Assembly: GCA_021234155.1 (NCBI GenBank)
Contig: JAJEKV010000034.1
Span: 6,990,028-7,054,027, forward strand
Direction of reading: 5' to 3'
From: Isoetes taiwanensis
Taxonomy: Eukaryota > Streptophyta > Lycopodiopsida > Isoetales > Isoetaceae
DNA: 64,000 nucleotides
Shown here: positions 22,932-34,216 of the stretch, piece by piece
How the letters are laid out: each line of letters begins with the position of its first letter
Position numbering within the stretch: the first letter of the stretch is position 1
Position numbers and translations under genes: made by a program
Notes under the pieces: generated by a model
Told to the model about the DNA's origin: nothing
Database searches by the model: none
What the model saw: the letters and a program-made list of their open reading frames with translations, nothing else

Positions 22932-25555
22932 TGTTGAAGGTGTTCCTGGCAAAACCTTCAACATCAGTGGTTTAGAACCTCCAGGTTTCTTGAGGCAACC
23001 ACTCAGAGTGCAAATAATCCAAACAGAGAACTCAAACAGATGCTAAGGACAGCTTTCCCAAAACACAAAAAAGTTTGCCATGCCAAAATGCATACGAAAT
23101 GCACACTAATGGGATTTTCCCCCCTGATTCTTGATTCCAGAGCTGCACAAGACCTTGAAGGATGTTGGCAAAAAAGTCAGATGGGTTTGATGATGGCAAG
23201 CTCTTCAAATAAGCAACCCTAACCGGGTCACTTTTTGGTCAATATCCCTGGCAGAGAGCTAAAATTTACAACTTCATAAAGATGGCTCTTTTTTGAGATC
23301 TGAGATTTTCAACACTCTCTAAAATGCCTGCACTCAATGTTCCTAAAGGCCTTTTGCAGAAAGACATGTCTCAGTATGGATTTTTGGATTTTTTTCAACA
23401 ACTGCCTGTTATGAGATGACAATAGTGAGTGAATTTAGATTTTGCTAAATGCTCAAATGCTCTTTTTTTGCTATTTTGTAGAATATCAATGCCTACGGTG
23501 CTTGAGAAAGATTTGGCCAGATCTATTTGTTCACAATATGAACACGAACTTGCACTTAGCAGACTTTTAAATTTGAGGAACAACCATTGTTGTGCATAAA
23601 TGAATCAAGCAGACCAGGTAATTCTCATGTATCTCTGCTACAAATCTTGATATGCAACACTTCTACTTTTCTTCTATTTCTAAACAGGATGCAAAGGCTC
23701 AACAATGCGTGAAGATGATCTCTGTCATTCAAACCAATAGGAATTAGTCAACAAATTTTTTAACAAGGTTCGGATTTTCATTTAACTCAATGTCACACAG
23801 GAAAACAATAATGATCCCAAGCTCTAAGTCTTGGGCACAGAATTCAAAAGGTACACAATCAAGCAAATATCATAAATTTCTCAGCAATTCATGTCGAATA
23901 AGATGTTTGGAAGGCGGAATCAAGCTCAAGCCGGTCCTTCTTCAAGGTAGTCAATCACTTTTTCACCTCAAAGCCCTCGAATTTTCTCTGAGCACAAAAG
24001 CCCCTTTTAAATTTCCCCTGTTTCGTCTGGTTCCTGGCTCATTCGGATCAATTCTCTGTCTTCTAGCTTTTGTGATGCTTTCTTGGTGTGATACAATTCG
24101 GCTGCTTAAGGTCATAATTAAGTTGTTATTGCGGACCAATTATCCGGATCTTGGCGTTAACAGAGCACTAGGGTTCTTGGCAGTTCGAACACAATATCCC
24201 ACATGCCAAAACTGTTCGGGAAGCTCAAGGTATATAACAAGTAATAAATCCATTATTAATAAGATTTACATGTAATATCCACGTGGGCCTCAGTACCTCC
24301 ACCGCCCCACACGCCCGAATGTTCCATGTGGCACAGGGAGATTGGCTAAGGAAAAATAGGCTTTTGGGGGGTTAGACAGGACAATTTTTTTGCAATATGG
24401 GCTAAGGCACGATTCCCAAGGAACTAAATTTGAAGGCCAAAATGAACGATTTTTTTTTTTTTAATTTTTGCAAAAGAAATATTTTTTTATGCTCTAGAAG
24501 ATGCTAGAATCTTTTTTTTTGCAGATGAGCACTTTAAAATTTTGGCTTTAAAATGGCATGTAAGGAAGGTGATGTGGCATGGGGGCATGGTGACTAGGCA
24601 AAGTAAGGGTGACATGGAAAACAAGGATGGTGATGTGTCACACAACTTGGCTTAGAATATTTTTTCTAGTCAAAACTTTGGGTGAGGTGGACATGATGTG
24701 TATGACATGTGGATGATGATGTGGAGGTGTTGGTGATGATGTGGCATGATGATGTGTCACTGTTATGGATTCAAACATGTAATTTGAAGATTTTTTGCAA
24801 AAACTAGAATTTCAATGTAATGACACATGCATGATATGACATGGCAAAAATGGGTGACATGTATGGTGACTTGTTAGGGGTGTTGTCATAGGTCAATTTA
24901 GGCATAAATGCATGAAATTTAGTCAAGTGGAGTTTTGTGCTTTGAATAAGATAAGATAAGATAAGATGAATTTTTACGTCCACGGGAACCCAACGGGTTA
25001 TGGGACGACACATGCAAGGGCAACAACCCATCTAAAACCTGGGGACTAGGCCCCATCACCAAACACAATAATCAAATATTAAAAGGCTACCAAGAATAAG
25101 ATAAGATAATGCTAATGATATGGCAATGATATAGCAAGTGTATGGAATGTGAATGACATGTAAAGGGGAAGTTTTGACTAGAAAAAATCTTCAAGGCCAA
25201 ATTTGACTTGGGAGATGAGATGTAGGCATGGAACTAGAGATTTCATGAGCATCTCTTCATGGCAAAGGATAAGGAGCATGTAGGATGGAGATCAAGGGGT
25301 ACAATCATGCCAAGAACTCAAATGATAGCATCACATACCAAGAACTCTTCAAGGGGTCTTCAATTCTTCAAACTTTGCTTGATTCTCCTTCATGCCTTGC
25401 TTTTGTGACCTTAGTCAAATGTCATTACCTTGCTCTTCAAGTCTTCAAAGTGTGCAAGTATGAATTCTCTTTGTGTCTTCTAAATTCAAGTCAAAGTGTG
25501 AGCATAAGTATGTGAAATGTGCCTTGCTCTTCCATGCTGCCATAGCATGGCAGCA
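22932..25555 (-). repeat. LTR of the gypsy element (2.62 kb)
   Basis: Read on the minus strand it begins TGCTGCCATGC (25,555) and ends CCTTCAACA (22,932), the TG...CA ends of LTRs. It matches 47,051-49,620 on the opposite strand over its length, which defines the boundaries. It contains TGATGTGG-rich short repeats at about 24,560-24,770. It also carries a LINE fragment of about 165 bp (24,946-25,110) that is missing from the other LTR, and lacks an internal stretch found there at about 47,520-47,625. Short frames inside it are not genes. Confidence 0.85.
24946..25110 (-). mobile_element. LINE 3' fragment inside the LTR
   Basis: The plus strand starts with (GATAA)n, then GAATTTTTACGTCCACGGG and about 100 bp of LINE 3' UTR (including GGGTTATGGGACGACACATG), and ends with a second (AGATAA)n run before the LTR resumes. 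The homologous position in the LTR at 47.5 kb (GTGCTTTGAATGATATGG) is uninterrupted, so the borders are exact to within a few bases. The tail pentamer differs from the other loci. Confidence 0.8.
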
Positions 25556-26061
25556 GTGGGATTTCCCCTGGGGTTCCCAGACTGTTGGAGCCAGAAAAAT
25601 GGCCTAGGATTAGGGTTTGGCCATTTATAGGTTAGGGCTGATGTTACCTGCCACGTGGCTCCAATAGGGTGGTTATGTCTGGTGGGTGCCCAATAGGTTA
25701 AGGCCATGTGGAAAATGGTCTTAGCCTAAGGTTGGCCAAGCATTCGAGGATGTGCCAGATTTGTGAAAGTTTTTGAAGAAACCGGAAATCTAGAAATCTA
25801 GAAGTACCAGAGCCAGCTGACCAAATCGTGATTTGGAAAAGTGAGAACAAAAAGATAAAGAAAACTAGTAAACGCGTGCCCGGCATTGACAATGTCCTGG
25901 CATATGTTTAATATTTATATTTGCAACTTCCATCAGCAACACATGGTGCCATTTGCAAGAATGGACATTCTTTGCTTTTGTAATTATTTTTGTTATTGAA
26001 ATTGTCTAATGACAGTAACATCAATGTATTAACTTTGCCTTTATGGATTGCAGTGTAGAAA
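25556..26061. other. No gene seen
   Basis: This is the flank immediately outside the gypsy 5' LTR. It holds short unsupported frames and a CTAGAAATCTAGAAG direct repeat near 25,790-25,805. I see no domain or RNA gene. Confidence 0.5.
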
Positions 26062-26271
26062 ACAATGCTTTATAAGGAATGTGGGGGGCAGCTAAATCTA
26101 TCTCTAAAGATGAAAAACTAGAAGGACAAATCCAAAATTTATGCTCAAAATGTCGCCCTTAGAAGTAGTTAAGCACATCAACAAACAATAGGTACAGAAA
26201 TACAAAAGACAAAATTTTGTCCTGGTTCATTAGCATACTTTAGTTCATAATGGAACTCTAAATATGCATCT
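26062..26271. repeat. Dispersed repeat, left part (second copy)
   Basis: Nearly identical to 5,089-5,296. It stops abruptly after ATATGCATCT, where the sequence enters a 4-kb insertion. The right part of the same repeat resumes at about 30,336. Confidence 0.75.
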
Positions 26272-26747
26272 CCAGATGGTGCACATCACCAACGACCTAA
26301 TGTTGTAGTTTGTTGGATGCTCTTGTGATATCTTCAACTACTATGGGAAAACACAGACAAGACTGCACAAGACAAGACTGCTCATGGGCATCTCCTTGAT
26401 AACCAAAAACAAGTACATACTGATAGCAAGCTAGTGAAACCATTATGGCCGGGATTAAAAAACCTCGCCCTTTCGGGTTTTCAAGGAAAAACCCCTGACA
26501 ATAATGGGATCACTAACCAATGCTAGGTCCAAAAACATCAAAGATCTTGTACCCTCATGCTGACTAGCCTTATTGGGTGAAAATACATTACGGCAATGAA
26601 GTTGCCAAAGACGAAACATGTTTGAGTTGTCTTCTCCATTGATCTTCATCTTGTGCATCGAATCCAAAGCTCTCTTCCAAACAGCCACGCTAAACCCTGC
26701 ATACACAAGAAAGACAAACCAACAGCCACCAAGGCCATCCAGGCACG

Positions 26748-26896
26748 AAGGCCTCCAACCAGGCACTAGGGCCTCCAACCAGGCACAAAAGCCTCTACCA
26801 GGCACAAAAGCCTCAACCAGGCACACAGGCCTCAACCAGGCACAACGGCCCCAACCAGGCACTAGACCTCCAACTAGGCACTAGGCCTCCAACAAA
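26748..26896. repeat. Minisatellite, about 20-bp unit
   Basis: About seven imperfect copies of CCAGGCACNANGGCCTCCAA. On the minus strand these would read as repeated PGW/CLVE-like peptides, but no gene context supports translation. Confidence 0.75.
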
Positions 26897-26944
26897 GTGT
26901 TAGTTTACAAACAAGTTTATAAGCAGAAGAAGGGTGGGGGGGTG

Positions 26945-27043
26945 GGCCAAACCGTAGGGAGAAGGAGGAGATGCTATGAGAGCTGATGAAGAAAGGAAGG
27001 AACGCCAAGATACTAAATAGAGCACAAGGAAAATGACAAAAAT
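26945..27043. repeat. 98-bp direct repeat, copy 1 (copy 2 at 29,091-29,190)
   Basis: GGCCAAACCGTAGGGAGAAG through AGGAAAATGACAAAAAT appears identically at 29,091-29,190, where it overlaps the region just upstream of the coiled-coil ORF. Complete identity suggests a recent duplication or gene conversion. Confidence 0.8.
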
Positions 27044-27062
27044 AACTAACTGCAACTGTATC

Positions 27063-27128
27063 GTAGTTCTAGAACCTTGTTTTCCTTCTATTCGGTGAAA
27101 CGAAGGAAAACATCATTTCTAGAACTAC
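27063..27128. other. Long hairpin
   Basis: The left arm has GTAGTTCTAGAA and, after a 2-base bulge, TTGTTTTCCTTC. The right arm has GAAGGAAAACA and, after a 4-base bulge, TTCTAGAACTAC. The loop is about 13 bases. An RNA from either strand would form a stem of about 23 pairs. A small-RNA precursor or a MITE remnant are both possible; neither is shown. Confidence 0.55.
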
Positions 27129-27129
27129 T

Positions 27130-28466
27130 ATGGGAAAACACAGACAAGACTGCTGAAGAAGAGGCAGAAAGATGCAATCCAATTAAGCTTGGGCCAAGAG
27201 CAAGAGGCTAGAAGATGTTCATAAACAATGAAAATGTCTAAAATATAGAGTACCACATAATATAGAGTACCGCATAAGGCCACCTAATTCCAACAATCCC
27301 AAAGGAAACGGACTCTTAGTGCACACAAACACATGACAATAATGGTATAGAGAAAAATGGACAAAAAAATCTTAGATGCAAGCTGGACATAAAGTTAGGG
27401 GACACAAAGCTCAAAGGAAACAAACCATTCTGCCTACCTCCAGCACAACAAGCAACCATATGTAGACACGAAAAATACCGTACAAGCCATAATATCATAC
27501 AACCAGCAGTAAACCCATTATCAAGACTATAACCGGCCCAGTAAAACACTTGCAAAATAAAGGTCACATCTCGTTAGTTCGCTTGAGTTTATTTAAATGA
27601 TCATTTAAGAGTCGTAATGCCTTGATAAAATCCATTCAAAATATCAACATATAACAATAATCATAATAATATGTGGAGTAAGCAGATAAAGATGTATACG
27701 TATCTAATAATGTGTATGTTATACTGTTAAAAATAGATGGCATCGATGAGTCTAAAATATAAAAGCAAGAAAATCGTTAGGTTAATAAATGGGCAAACAA
27801 AGAAACTAACGAATGAAAAGAAAACCAAAACAGAAAATAGCTAGGTTCATGTTTGCACAGGTCTGGAGATCCGGCCGGCCCACAAAGTCAGCATATTACC
27901 TGCTCGAATTTGGAGCTCCAAAGTCTGCCAATCCGAAGTAAAAGAACCATGAAGTCCTTAGGTAGGATAGATGAGGTCAGATATGGTAATAGGCGCAGAT
28001 GACAGGATAAAAGAGCTTGATTTATCACAGGTTCCTGGATTTGGCTGGCCCCTTTGCTAAAGCTTCTGAACCCTTCATCGTCCGCTGCCAAGGTAGACCG
28101 CGTACAGCCGGTGAATCAAGATTGACAGATTGAAGCAGAGAAATCATTAAGAAACAAGCTGAGAAACTTAACTATTCCAGGAGCCTTCTTCCTGAAACTC
28201 TGCTCCTTATAGAGCTGAAACAGAAACAACTTTATTCCATCCAACCATAACAACACAATGAAAAAAAGAACACAGATTCTTAAAGCCCCATTTTGGGCAG
28301 TCTCCCAAATCAACAGGGTTAAATCCTTTGCAAATCCGAAATATAGGAAATCTGAAAGCTCTTAGGTAGGTTAAATGAGAACAGAGATGGAAAAAGCAGA
28401 CAAAACATATTAAAATGGGTTAGATTATCGCAGATCATCGGATATGGCTGGCCCCCTTGCCAAAGA
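27130..28466. other. No certain gene; internal duplication at 27,890-28,510
   Basis: Two related stretches of about 200 bp at about 27,890-28,090 and 28,315-28,510 share CTTAGGTAGG, ATTTGGCTGGCCCC / ATATGGCTGGCCCC and neighbouring words, at a spacing of about 420 bp. They lie downstream of the coiled-coil ORF and may be duplicated 3' UTR or exon sequence. Confidence 0.45.
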
Positions 28467-29018
28467 TTATGACAGAGTCACCACAGATCCATCGAGCCCT
28501 ATTTTTGGGCTGTTCTTCAAATCGAAAAGGGTAAAATCCCCCATTTCATAGAACTCTGCAATTCTTGGCCCTTCCCTATCCCTGATGCATATTATCTTTT
28601 TCCTCTTAGAAATCAAAGAGTTACCGCTGGCAATGATGTCTTTGGCTGTTGCGTCCAAGGATCCGTGCGACTGCAAGTGGCTCTCCAAATCTAGAAAACA
28701 GTCTTCCAACTCATTCAAACAATCATACAGTTTCATATTTTCATGATATTTTAAGAGAGGGGCTCTTGCCCTCTTGCTATTCTGCTGGATCTCTTTCTGC
28801 AGAGACGAAACCTTGGACTCCAGGGCCGCAAGAATTTCTGCTTTTGCGCTACCCAGATCATCAATCTTAGCCTGCAACCTGCTCTCCAGAAGGCCACTCA
28901 GATTGTCAAACTTCGATTCCAATTTGTCTTCCATGGCTTTAAGCCAAGCCGGAACCTGCTTAGAAGAATCGGATGCATGGCTCTTCCTGAACTTTAACCC
29001 ACCAGCTTTTGGGGCCAT
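28467..29018 (-). CDS. Coiled-coil protein of unknown function
   Basis: The start at 29,018 (MAPKAGGLKFRKSHASDSSK) is preferred to the upstream one at 29,195, because the first 59 codons of the longer frame come from the duplicated 98-bp repeat and adjoining hydrophobic noise. The 183-residue product has a basic N-terminus, then a long heptad-like region (VPAWLKAMEDKLESKFDNLS, LLESRLQAKIDDL, LAALESKVSSLQKEIQQN). A helical second half follows (LYDCLNELEDCFLDLESHLQ, then SLISKRKKIICIRDREGPRI). I do not recognise a family. A gag-like or ORF1-like nucleic-acid packaging protein of an unknown retroelement is possible, given the basic head plus coiled coil, but there is no RNA-binding motif to support it. 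Confidence 0.45.
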   Translation of the reverse strand: MAPKAGGLKFRKSHASDSSKQVPAWLKAMEDKLESKFDNLSGLLESRLQAKIDDLGSAKAEILAALESKVSSLQKEIQQNSKRARAPLLKYHENMKLYDCLNELEDCFLDLESHLQSHGSLDATAKDIIASGNSLISKRKKIICIRDREGPRIAEFYEMGDFTLFDLKNSPKIGLDGSVVTLS

Positions 29019-29211
29019 AACAAGCAGTGTGGAAGCGTGGATGGACCGGAAACAACTACCCAAACTCAGAAGTACCGTGAAGCAAAAAATATGGCCAAAC
29101 CGTAGGGAGAAGGAGGAGATGCTATGAGAGCTGATGAAGAAAGGAAGGAACGCCAAGATACTAAATAGAGCACAAGGAAAATGACAAAAATGCAAAAAGT
29201 AAAAAAAAAAA

Positions 29212-30163
29212 GCCTAGTAATGCCAAAATAAATGTGCACTTGGTCAGGGGTTCAACCCTGGCCAGTGTATGTTTAGCTTTGGGTGTTGGTTACTGGGGTT
29301 ATACGATGATGATCCCCGACGTGGTAGAACTTGTGTCTATACGTGTCCTCCACTTTGTCTGCCATAAGGCAGCAGGATAAGCTTCACAATAATTGTGTGA
29401 GTATGCACCAGTAAAAATTGGCTTCCATGTACACTGGGGCTGATATACTGGTTGTTGCCCCCGACTTCCTGAGGCGGGATTCTATCCTGCCTACAAAGTG
29501 TGCATGTATGGCTAAAGTTTTGCCCAACGGATGTGTGGTGAGTTGGTATAGGCCTAGTAATGCCAAAATAAATGTGCACTTGGTCAGGGGTTCAACCCTG
29601 GCCAGTGTATGTTTAGCTTTGGGTGTTAGTCTTGGAGTTATAATGATGATGATCCCCGACGTGGTAGAACTTGTGTCTATACGTGTCCTCCACTTTGTCC
29701 GCCATAATTTAATAAGCAGGATAAGCTCCACAATAATTGTGTGAGTATGCACCAGTAAAAATTGGCTTCCATGTACACTGGGGCTGGTATACTGGTTGTT
29801 GCCTAAAGTTTCCCCGACTTCCTGAGGCGGGATTCTATCCTGCCTACAAAGTGTGCATGTATGGCTAAAGTTTTGTCCAACGGATGTGTGGTGAGTTGGT
29901 ATAGGCCTAGTAATGCCAAAATAAATGTGCACTTGGTCAGGGGTTCAACCCTGGCCAGTGTATGTTTAGCTTTGGGTGTTGGTTACTGGGGTTATACGAT
30001 GATGATCCCCGACGTGGTAGAACTTGTGTCTATACGTGTCCTCCACTTTGTCTGCCATAAGGCAGCAGGATAAGCTCCACAATAATTGTGTGAGTATGCA
30101 CCAGTAAAAATTGGCTTCCATGTACACTGGGGCTGGTATACTGGTTGTTGCCTAAAAGTGTGG
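29212..30163 (+). repeat. Three-unit tandem SINE-like array in one target duplication
   Basis: Units start at 29,212 (340 bp), 29,552 (353 bp) and 29,905 (259 bp, truncated), each beginning GCCTAGTAATGCCAAAATAA. Each has GGTTCAACCCTGG, close to a Pol III B box, about 35 bases in, and a plausible A-box-like stretch (TTGGTATAGGCCTAGTAATG) where units join. The whole array is flanked by the 19-bp direct repeat TGACAAAAATGCAAAAAGT (29,182-29,200 and 30,164-30,182). An A-run follows the left repeat. Confidence 0.6.
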
Positions 30164-30335
30164 TGACAAAAATGCAAAAAGTCAAATGATGACAGATAAA
30201 AGTGCCTTTGTCAAATGATGCCTTTTTTGGAAAATGACAGATAAAAGTCAAATGCACGGACGAGTCATTGATTCGAACTGCCCACGATGTCTCAGGACTA
30301 TCAAGCATGTGAGACAACTCATACTGAAGCTAGGC

Positions 30336-30960
30336 TTATATAATGAAATTAGATACTTGCCTCAGAACGAGACGATTTGTGTTACATTATATACTCCATT
30401 ATAGGTGAGTTCTTTAGCTACCAAAATGTCAATTCACCACATAGTTGTCTGTGACTGAATACTAAATTCGGCAAATACAAACCATGGGAACATAATATTG
30501 CACATCTTGATATGTCGATATCTGTGGAAGCATCTTCATCCCTTGATAGAATAAGTATCTTTTTGCCCTTGGATTCCGTGAGCTCTCAAGAGTGCCACTT
30601 AGAGTTGTCAGTGCCTGAACACTGGATTTGGCAAATACAAACCAACCAATTGTATTATTTGGCCTGGGATATGCCCCGTATTATTTGAAGTCAAAATATG
30701 TTCGATTCAAGATACGTCTGATCCTGTAACATTAAGTAACAACACCAGATTCACAAAATACCTCTTAGGAGTTTTGAACCCTACGTTGTTCATTATATAG
30801 GTGGTCCACATCTTTTTGCACCTCTGCCATGTCTTCCTGAAACACCTCATCACGAAGTACCATATATGGATCTATTGTATGCTCATGAAGTAAATTCAAA
30901 TTTTCTATGCCCGACATTGCAGCGCATAAGTGGGAACGTATGTCTATATAGGCCATCAAT
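30336..30960. repeat. Dispersed repeat, right part (second copy)
   Basis: Matches about 5,300-5,790 (AATGAAATTAGATAC, GAAGCATCTTCA, CTCTTAGGAGTTTTGAACCC). The small minus-strand frame at 30,765-30,959 begins in this repeat and is not supported as a gene. Confidence 0.7.
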
Positions 30961-33418
30961 GTAAGACTAATCTTATGGCCCTACTATGCTTTACAGCTCT
31001 TAAAGAATCCATGTAAAAGCAGTTTTCATCATGTCTTCCTATGTATCCTCTCCATCACTTCGACTCTCGATTGTCAAAATATATGCACAGAAAATCTAGA
31101 TCCAGTCGAAATAATATTAAGTCACAAATTCATATAGAGTAGGAATCTAGAAATCTAGAATCCAATGATTATGACAATATAAGGAAGTGGAAGGGCTTAG
31201 AAAAAAAAATCCTTCCAGCATCAATAATTGTTCCTATAGAGAGAATGTCCAGTGTAGTCTCATGCATTGATAATATCATGGGGATTATAAAGATAATTAT
31301 TGCTTCGAAATATTTACATCCAATTACAAATGAACAATATCAATTATTGCTTCAGAATATTTAAATTAATTATATGAATAACCGTATAGCAAAGCATATC
31401 CAGAAGAATTGTCCTTGATCGTCTCAAACTATCTGCAACCAAATAGATAGCTAGTTCAGCAGACCCGTCAATTTTCTTGTTAGTCTCAGCTTCCACATAC
31501 TTTTCCTGGCATGTTATTCACAATGCAAATTGTAGTAAATGTGTGCCTAGCGCCCGGGGATTTCACTATATTTCACCCTTACGTAAATGTTAAATACGTT
31601 TGCTCCACTCAAGGATGAGAACGGAAAGTTATGCCGATTAAACAATTGTTTCTGTTCAAGAAAGCTATATATTTATGATGTGATGTTCCGTGAGCAGAAT
31701 TTATTCATGAGAATGGAAAGTTATGCCGATTAAACAACTGTGATTATTTAAGAAAGCTATATGTTTGTGATGTGATGTTCCGTGGGCAAGACATGTTCTG
31801 TGGGGATCAAGCTAGTAGGCACCATAATTTCTCAAAATTATTAACAACTAGTAATGGTGCCCAGCGTTGCTGGGCATAAGTTGAAACCTGTGTGAAGGAT
31901 AACCTATTTAGCTCAAACTCTTTGTCATAAATGTAACATAATGAAGCAAATCCATAGGACCCTCTGAAAAGTGATGGTAAGGAAAAAAAACTTTGGATAT
32001 GTTGCCCTAAATTAAAGGAATGACTATCTCGTAATTCCGGTACCAGGCAGGCAACTACCCAAATTGACTAAAGACATCATTTGAGAAGAAGAGTAGAATG
32101 TTAGAATGCAGCGAAGCCTCTTCATTCTGCAATTTTCAACTGCTTTTACAATCTAATCTAATTGAATGAAAAGTACAAAAGCAAACCTGCCCCAACAGCA
32201 ACAGTATGCTAAATTAAGGTTTCTTGTTTAGAGAAAATAAGCATCTGTCTAGCTTGCCACTGGTAACATACACTAACTGCAAAAGCATGCAAAGCTAAAG
32301 AAATTGCTAATTTGAAATGCCCATACAAACAAAATTTTTGTACCTCCATTATCCTCCTTTGCAACATGACATTTCTTTGTTTCATTTGTATATATAAGCA
32401 AGTAAAATCCACTCGTCAATCACATCATAACATGATGAGTTTTTACTGCAAGAGAACAGAGCTTTTCCTTGGACAGAGATTCCTCCTGGAGCTAAAGAAC
32501 AATTTCCACAGACTATAGTTCAGACAAATTTAAGTAGCATAAACCCTTAACTCCATGTTGCTGAATGTGTCATGATCATATATAGTACAGGGTGAATGAA
32601 GTATCAATTCTTCTTTATTTCTGTAAAAGACTTACTTTTATTACAAACCCATACAACAAAGCCAAAAGGCATATTAGTCATGTATAACATGATGAGTTTT
32701 TACTGCAACAGGACACTTTTCCTTGGACAGAGATTCCTTCTGGAGCTAAAGGACAGCTTCTATAAACTTTAGTTCATACAAATTTATGTAACATACAACC
32801 CTGTATTGAGCTCCAAGTTGCTGAATATGTCATGATCTTACACAGTCCAGAGTAAATGAAGTATCAATTCTTCTTTATTTTTGTAAAAAACTTTCATCAC
32901 AACCCCAGATAACAAAGCCAAAGAGCACAGTAGTCATGTTAAACTCTGTCAAATTGAAATAAATTTAATAACAAAGCCTAAGAGCACATTAGTCATGTTA
33001 AACCATGCCAAATTAAAATGAATTGCATTTTTACAGCAAGCTTCAACTTGCATTCAGATTAAGAAGAAAGACAACACGTAGTGCCCCTTTGACAAAATAA
33101 TAATAATATTCTGCATCTCTTGCTCCTAGCATATAAAGACCAGCTCTACACTCAGGCTCCAATTTTCAGCTTCTTCAAACTTCTGCACCCAATATTAAGG
33201 CATAAATATCTTCAATAACAAAATCCTACTCAAAAACACTATTGGCTATCTAGAACACACTTATTGTTCAAGCATGCCTGTCATCTTATATTATAATGTT
33301 ATAGCGTAAGTATGTCATGAATGAAACCCTAATTTGAATGGTTGAGATCATCCGATTGCATTCGAAGGTCGAGATTTATTGCACGACTTCCCTCCACCAT
33401 GATTGGCCATGCTCTAAT
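30961..33418. other. AT-rich region with tandem duplications, no gene
   Basis: Two 95-bp near-copies lie at about 31,612-31,705 and 31,708-31,800 (GGAAAGTTATGCCGATTAAA). Two copies of a segment of about 250 bp lie at about 32,430-32,680 and 32,683-32,935 (CATGATGAGTTTTTACTGCA), followed by a partial third repeat of about 55 bp (AACAAAGCC-A/T-AGAGCAC) to 32,995. A perfect hairpin lies at 31,858-31,876. Nothing reads as protein. Confidence 0.55.
31847..31880 (+). other. Hairpin terminus motif, left (Helitron-like candidate)
   Basis: ACTAGTAATGG is followed by TGCCCAGC, GTT, GCTGGGCA, a perfect 8-bp stem. A 27-of-30 match lies on the minus strand at 51,881-51,911. Short GC palindromes around GTT near an ACTA-type start are seen at plant Helitron 5' ends, which is the reason for the tentative label. 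Confidence 0.4.
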
Positions 33419-34210
33419 GTCTGAAGAGGAAAGGGAAAAGGAAAAGGGAAGAGAAAATGGAAAAGTGAAAGGCAAAAAGGCACGGGTAAAAGGGAAAGAA
33501 AGAAAGGAAAAAAGGAAAGCAAAAAGAGCACGAAAAAGGGAAAGGAAAATAAAGAAAAAAGGGACACTATGAAAAGGAGAAGATGGAAAGGATGAGGATA
33601 GGAGTAAAAGGGAAGTTGAAAAGGGGATGAGGAAAAGGGTAGAGAAAAGGGAAGGGAAAAGGAAAAGGGAAAAGGAAAGAAAAAGGAAAGAGAAAGGAAA
33701 AGGTAAAAGAGAGGAGGAGGGAGTGAAAAGGAACACTGGGAAAGGGGAAGAATAAAAAGGTGGGGAAAGGAGGAAAAAGGAGGAGATAAAGGCAAAGTGA
33801 AAGGCAAAAAAGGCACGGATAAAAGGGAAAAGGAAATAGAAAATAGCACAAAAAAGAGAAAGAAAAAGTAAGAGAGAAAATAAAGGAAAAAATGACACTA
33901 TGAAAAGGAGAAGAGGGAAAGGGTGAGGACAGGAGTAAAAGGGAAGGGAAAAAGGGGATGAGGAAAAGGGTAGAGAGAAGGGAAGGGAAAAGGAAAAGGG
34001 AAAAGGAAAGGAAAATGGAAAGGGAAAAAGGGGAGAGGAGGAGGGAGCGAAAAGGGTCAGTGGGAAAGGGGGAGAGAAAAAAGGTGGGAAAAGGAGAAAA
34101 AAGGAAGGGAAAAAGGACACGAAAAAAAAGGAAAGAGAAAAAGGGAGGAGAGAAGGGATGGAAAGGGTAAAAGGAAAAAGCGAGGGAGGGGCAAAAGGGA
34201 AAAAGGGCAT
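33419..34210. repeat. Polypurine tract (about 790 bp)
   Basis: Almost entirely A and G on the plus strand, built from irregular GGGAAAAGGAAAAG-type units. On the minus strand it lies directly downstream of the transposase N-part. Together with the similar tract at 50.9-51.8 kb it is best explained as intron sequence of that transposase gene. The long Pro/Ser/Phe-rich minus-strand frames here are by-products of composition. Confidence 0.85.
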
Positions 34211-34216
34211 GGGGAT

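Larger units (their letters stand above)
18986..25555 (-). mobile_element. Ty3/gypsy LTR retrotransposon, Tat-like, one LTR kept
   Basis: Minus-strand order is 5' LTR (25,555-22,932), short gag with zinc knuckles, protease, an extra RNase H, reverse transcriptase, canonical RNase H, and the end of integrase, which stops at the LINE tail at 18,985. The 3' LTR is not adjacent. The extra RNase H is of the archaeal/plant type known from Tat-lineage gypsy elements. Internal stops, an integrase-core deletion and two LINE-tail insertions show it is inactive. A related integrase tail lies at 41.8-42.3 kb and an inverted LTR of the same family at 47.05-49.62 kb. Confidence 0.85.
26272..30335. mobile_element. 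4.06-kb insertion of unknown class
   Basis: Defined by comparison with the empty site at 5,296/5,297. It contains a LINE 3'-UTR-like fragment (26,440-26,515), a minisatellite, two identical 98-bp direct repeats 2.1 kb apart, a long hairpin, a coiled-coil ORF and a SINE-like array. Its right end reads GAAGCTAGG before host CTTATATAATG. There are no clear terminal inverted repeats and at most a 2-bp duplication, so the class is open. A Helitron is possible, as is a multi-step event. Confidence 0.5.

Noticed and set aside
23395-24275. Open frames inside the LTR (and their mirror copies at 48-49 kb)
   Set aside because: They are conserved between the two LTRs only because the DNA is. Frames are interrupted differently and show no domain.
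29337-30317. Repeated minus-strand frames with MHIYFGITRPIPTHH peptides
   Set aside because: They repeat because the 340-353-bp unit is tandem. The unit has retroposon features and no start or domain context supports translation.
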